Positions 60,630-64,000 of a stretch of DNA of 64,000 bases are shown in pieces. This DNA is from Pagrus major. Taxonomy: Eukaryota; Chordata; Actinopteri; Spariformes; Sparidae. Position numbers and translations under genes: made by a program. The notes below the pieces were generated by a model. The model saw only the letters and a list, made by a program, of their open reading frames with translations, was not told where the DNA came from and made no database searches. Numbering within the stretch: position 1 is the first letter of the stretch; each line of letters starts with the position of its first letter. The DNA lies in NCBI RefSeq assembly GCF_040436345.1, contig NC_133218.1, forward strand, positions 3,713,484-3,777,483. Direction: 5' to 3'.

Positions 60630-61265
60630 TCCAGCAACGAGGTTTTGTTTTACCCCTGTCCATTTGTTTGTATGTTGGTTGACTTGTCAGCAGGATTACA
60701 CAAAAATTACTAAACTGATTTCAACATACTTGGATGGGGGACAGGTCCCCCAGTTATGGGTGGTTTAGCGTGATACAGAACTATCAAGTTTGATATAATA
60801 GGCTTGATTGGACTAAAGGGAACTGTTGGGCCTTGGTGGAGGTACACTGAAAGAAACAGTCTTTGAATTTACTTAATTTGAATGTGTACATCGGTCCCAC
60901 TTGATCAGAATGAGGCCAACGGACTTAAGTTTCCTCTTTTTCTCAATTTATTAGTGCTTGTCAAACCAAAACATTTCATTCACATTAGACTGTTCAAAAG
61001 AATCATGTAGATTCAACACATTATTTGTCAGCCACAGTAATACCAACTTATCATGTCATTTTAAAGTAATTTCATTATGTCCAGGGTACCTAATTTTCAA
61101 CTGTAACTCTTAATGTTAATATTATTCAATTGTATCATGTAACTTTAAAGTAATTTCATTATGTCCCTGGTATCTGAGGTACATCTGTAAATCTAATTTG
61201 ATTGGTTGAAGTTAACTATACCCAAAGGTATTGCAGACATCAGGTATATACGCTCTACTGAGTGC
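60630..61265 (+). repeat. dispersed repeat split by an insertion
   Basis: The left part (60630-60845) runs CCTCCAGCAACGAGGTTTTG to CAGCAGGATTACACAAAAA and TTGGGCCTTGGTGGAGGTA. The tail of the same family, GTATATACGCTCTACTGAG then TGCCA, is found only at 61243-61265. About 0.4 kb of unrelated sequence lies between. Recalled from fish genomes, these two parts are normally adjacent, so 60848-61240 looks inserted. Confidence 0.55.
61051..61168. repeat. two direct copies of a 32-bp sequence, period 84
   Basis: TCATGT followed by TTTAAAGTAATTTCATTATG occurs at 61051 and again at 61135 with two differences. The copies lie inside the 60848-61240 insertion and may be its internal repeat. Confidence 0.7.
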
Positions 61266-62437
61266 CAGTGATCCCTGCAGCAGGACAATAACAATCCAGT
61301 GTTCTGCAGCCTCAACTGCACAGCATCCACACTTAGCTTTTATGGATACAGCCATAATAACAGACCTGTGGTTATACTGGATTGTTGATATTATCAGAAG
61401 TTACACATGCTGTGCCAAGAGTAATTTTCCTCTATGAACTATAAACGGGACTTTCGGACACTAAAACCCCCAAATCCCTGAAAACAAAAGAGCAGAGGGA
61501 ATGTAACCTTGAAATCTTGAACAGGAACACCTGCGGTCCGAGAGAGCGAGTGCTTTGATTCAACATCATTTCTTTCACTGACTGTACCACTCACCGTCAA
61601 GCTCCTATTTAAAGCAGAGGCCACTCACTGGTGTGTGAAATCCTGACCTTACTGGGAATCAGGCATTAAATCATCTTCTCATCCATGGCAGTAATTTTGT
61701 GAGCAGCCTGCAAATCCTAAAGATTACAGACTCACTGCTCAGCACCAGATCAAGACAGTTCACCATAAATGGAGCCGAGCTGCAGTAAACAGTAATTACA
61801 AGCCGGGCTGCTGATATGACCTATTATGGAGAGGTATATGAAGCTGTCGCTGCCGCTGCTGGCACATAATGGGAGGTTTTGTGGTACAGAGCAGTGTATC
61901 GGCATGGCTGGATTTTGGGGCTAAATATTTACATGGCCTTGAAATAATATGGCATGGTTGTTATCAAATAAGCCCTCCAACTTGTGAGATATATGCTGAT
62001 CCTACTGGACAAACTCAAAATAAAAAATATAGGATCGAGCTCATATCAAGCTGACAAATTTGTAAAAAATAATGTTTTTGTTGACGTCCCACAGAATTGA
62101 AAAGTTGAGTCTCAAACAAACACTACAGAGGCAGTTTGTTATGATGATCAGTGGTTATTTATTTGAAACGGTGCACTGTTTAGATGGGCTGTTCTCATCT
62201 GTTGCACTTGTTGTCTTCACCTCAGTTAAAATGTTCTTGCAGACGTGTTGGTCCGTCTCTGCTTTGGAACAACAGCCACTTGTCACTGCCTCACCTAATA
62301 CGGTTGTGTGGATGAACCTTTTTGTGTGGAGAGGTGATCAAGTAGCAGAAGCAGGTGTGGAAAGGGCAGTTAGGCTCGTAATCTGTCACTTTCAACCTCT
62401 GTCTAACTTTGTTACACACTCGTTTCTATGCAGAACG
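61266..62437. other. intergenic, possible conserved noncoding DNA
   Basis: No gene was recognised. The segment 61630-61930 is of even base composition, free of recognised repeats, and holds homeodomain-like words (GTAATTACAAG, CATAAATGG, CACATAATGGG). It may be a developmental enhancer, but this cannot be tested from one sequence. Confidence 0.35.
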
Positions 62438-62451
62438 AAACTTTACACCCC

Positions 62452-62699
62452 GTGTATTTTCATGTGGTTGGCAGGTTCATACATAGACGTATAGGGGGGC
62501 CATGTATGGATGAATATGTAAATACAGTTTTTGTTTTTGTTGTTTTTACGCTTTGTTTTGTTTTGGTTCTGTTCGTTTAGCATTTGTATCACTGAGTGTA
62601 TAAAATATGAACGAAAAGGGAAAAAAATGCATGTAAACACAAAAGATAACTTGCGGCTGTACTGAAATATGAACTTAATGCAATAAAAGTATTTTAAAA
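62452..62699 (+). mobile_element. retroposed 3'-end fragment with poly(A) and 14-bp TSD
   Basis: The identical 14 bases aaactttacacccc occur at 62438-62451 and 62700-62713. Between them lies 248 bp that ends AATAAAAGTATTTTAAAAA: a poly(A) signal (62682-62687), then an A tail directly before the second copy. This is the hallmark of LINE-mediated insertion of a polyadenylated RNA. The inserted sequence has no ORF of note and is probably the 3' UTR end of an mRNA or noncoding RNA; its source is unknown. Confidence 0.8.
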
Positions 62700-62713
62700 A
62701 AACTTTACACCCC

Positions 62714-63690
62714 ATTCACACCAGCAGAAAACAACCCTTAAACCGAGTGTAATTGTTGTGGGGTTTTGCTATATGGACTGTAGCGTGAGCCACAGCAGTC
62801 TTTGCTCTGTGTGCATGAAACAAACCAGGCACGATATGTTCTTCCACATCACCAGTTTAAATAATGTGAGCATGACAAATATCCCTAATGCCACAGAAAT
62901 ATATGTTACATCAAATATTTAATACATCACCGTACACTTCATTGTGGATTGTATTTAATGACTAGAGGTGGAAGAAGTACTCAGATCTCTCACTTTAGTA
63001 AAAAGTTGCAGTATCATAGTGTAAAACTACTCCGTCACAAGTACTGCATTCAAAATGTTATTTAAGCAAAAGTATTTGTGTGCAAATCGGATTGATTGGC
63101 TCGGGTATCTGAAAACGACTGTATTCATGTGTTATTAACAGCCTCATTAGAACTATAACAGCAGTCCCTGATGTGGGGAATTGCACCAATCTTGTGTCCA
63201 AAAATAATGGGTTAGGGTAACCCCTAATTTTTGTAGGAGATAGCAGGGATTGTAGGATTAAGGCTCTTTCTTTATAGGACTCAACATAATACTGCCCACC
63301 CCGCCTCTTGATAACTCTTGATGAGGAGAATGTGTTTGCGTGTGTTAACATCTGGGTGGATGGACACATGAAACACGGGCAGACTATAAAACTATAAAAA
63401 AGACAAAATAATAATGTCATGTATATGTGACTGGATGAATGCAAGCCCTCTGACCCGTGGAAGAGGTCTCAGTAAACAACACACACACACTCAGCTGGTG
63501 GTGGATGTAAGCAGTGAGAAGATAATGGAGGAATATTCAACCAATCAGAACTCACCATGTATCACACCCCTGATGTCAACATAAATAAATCTCTCGTGTG
63601 ATACAGAAATGTTGGACTGCACGATGCAAAGAACAAGATTAATGGTGGAGTGTGAAGCATGCGGCAAAAATATACAGCATTTAATAATTT
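62714..63690. other. intergenic with an AGTACTC repeat fragment
   Basis: GGTGGAAGAAGTACTCAGATC at 62966 starts another fragment of the repeat seen at the window start, to about 63070. The 128-codon minus-strand frame at 63058-63444 has no recognisable similarity and is treated as chance. No other feature was found. Confidence 0.4.
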
Positions 63691-64000
63691 ATTAAAGGTG
63701 CATTATGTAGTTTTAGTTTTTAATTTTAATAAGAAGAGAAAGATCTTCAATGACTGATTTCATATGACTAAACAAACTAGATAAACAAATTTAAAACTGA
63801 CCTTAAAGGACAACACAATTTCATACTGCTTGACTTTGTTTATATGTGGCGGACCCTGCCACCTTTCTAGCTTCAAACACTGTTCTGGGACCTTATTTTA
63901 CTCTGAGAACAGCTTGTTCATTCTGTTATAGAAAAGATAAATATTTCCAAGTTTGTACCATTACCTCATTAATATTGTAATTATTAAAATTCTGATTTGA
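63690..64000. repeat. teleost repeat (TTAAAGGTGCATTATGTAG), cut by window end
   Basis: TTAAAGGTGCATTATGTAGTTT, then TTTATATGTGGCGGACCCTG and CCACCTTTCTAGCTTCAAAC, is by recall a common fish repeat. Its right part may continue beyond the window. Confidence 0.55.

Noticed and set aside
63058-63444. 128-codon minus-strand ORF
   Set aside because: It partly overlaps a dispersed repeat, has no domain and no gene context.

Overview
The window reads as a piece of a ray-finned (percomorph-like) fish chromosome. It carries multi-exon vertebrate genes with GT-AG introns, one noncoding first exon with a GC-richer start region, and a dense load of short inverted-repeat DNA elements and SINE-like repeats of the kind common in teleosts. 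No bacterial, plasmid or CRISPR features are present.

Layout: (1) 2464-2704 (+) is the last exon of an interleukin-17C-like cytokine gene whose earlier exons lie outside the window. (2) 1-13 kb is otherwise repeat-rich. It holds two hAT-like elements with target-site duplications, a long inverted-repeat element with another element nested in it, and a decayed Ty3/Gypsy LTR retrotransposon (about 7.35-11.54 kb) with a tRNA-Thr-type primer site and a second element inside its 5' LTR. (3) sin3a (+) runs from a noncoding exon near 13.4 kb to a stop at 30240. Twenty coding exons were joined by splice sites and phase and give 1308 residues. A decayed Harbinger-type MADF gene sits in its first intron. 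(4) crabp1 (-, 40343-32995, 4 exons, 138 residues) converges tail-to-tail on sin3a. (5) slc25a44 (-, 49704-47222, 3 coding exons, 314 residues) is followed by a probable 2.2 kb 3' UTR. (6) psma4 (+, 52772-55324, 8 coding exons after a noncoding exon, 261 residues) lies head-to-head with slc25a44. (7) 55.4-64 kb has no recognisable gene. It holds repeats, a retroposed 3'-end fragment with a 14-bp target duplication, and some possible conserved noncoding blocks.

The genes do not form a pathway: they encode a chromatin co-repressor scaffold, a retinoic-acid binding protein, a mitochondrial carrier, a proteasome subunit and a cytokine. In human, SIN3A, CRABP1 and PSMA4 all lie on 15q24-25, so that part looks like retained vertebrate synteny; slc25a44 and il17c map elsewhere in human. 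I found no evidence of a new multi-gene system. The most useful leads are a four-codon uORF overlapping the sin3a start, a possible intronic polyadenylation form of sin3a, an altered C-terminus in crabp1, the retroposed fragment, and several nested mobile elements.
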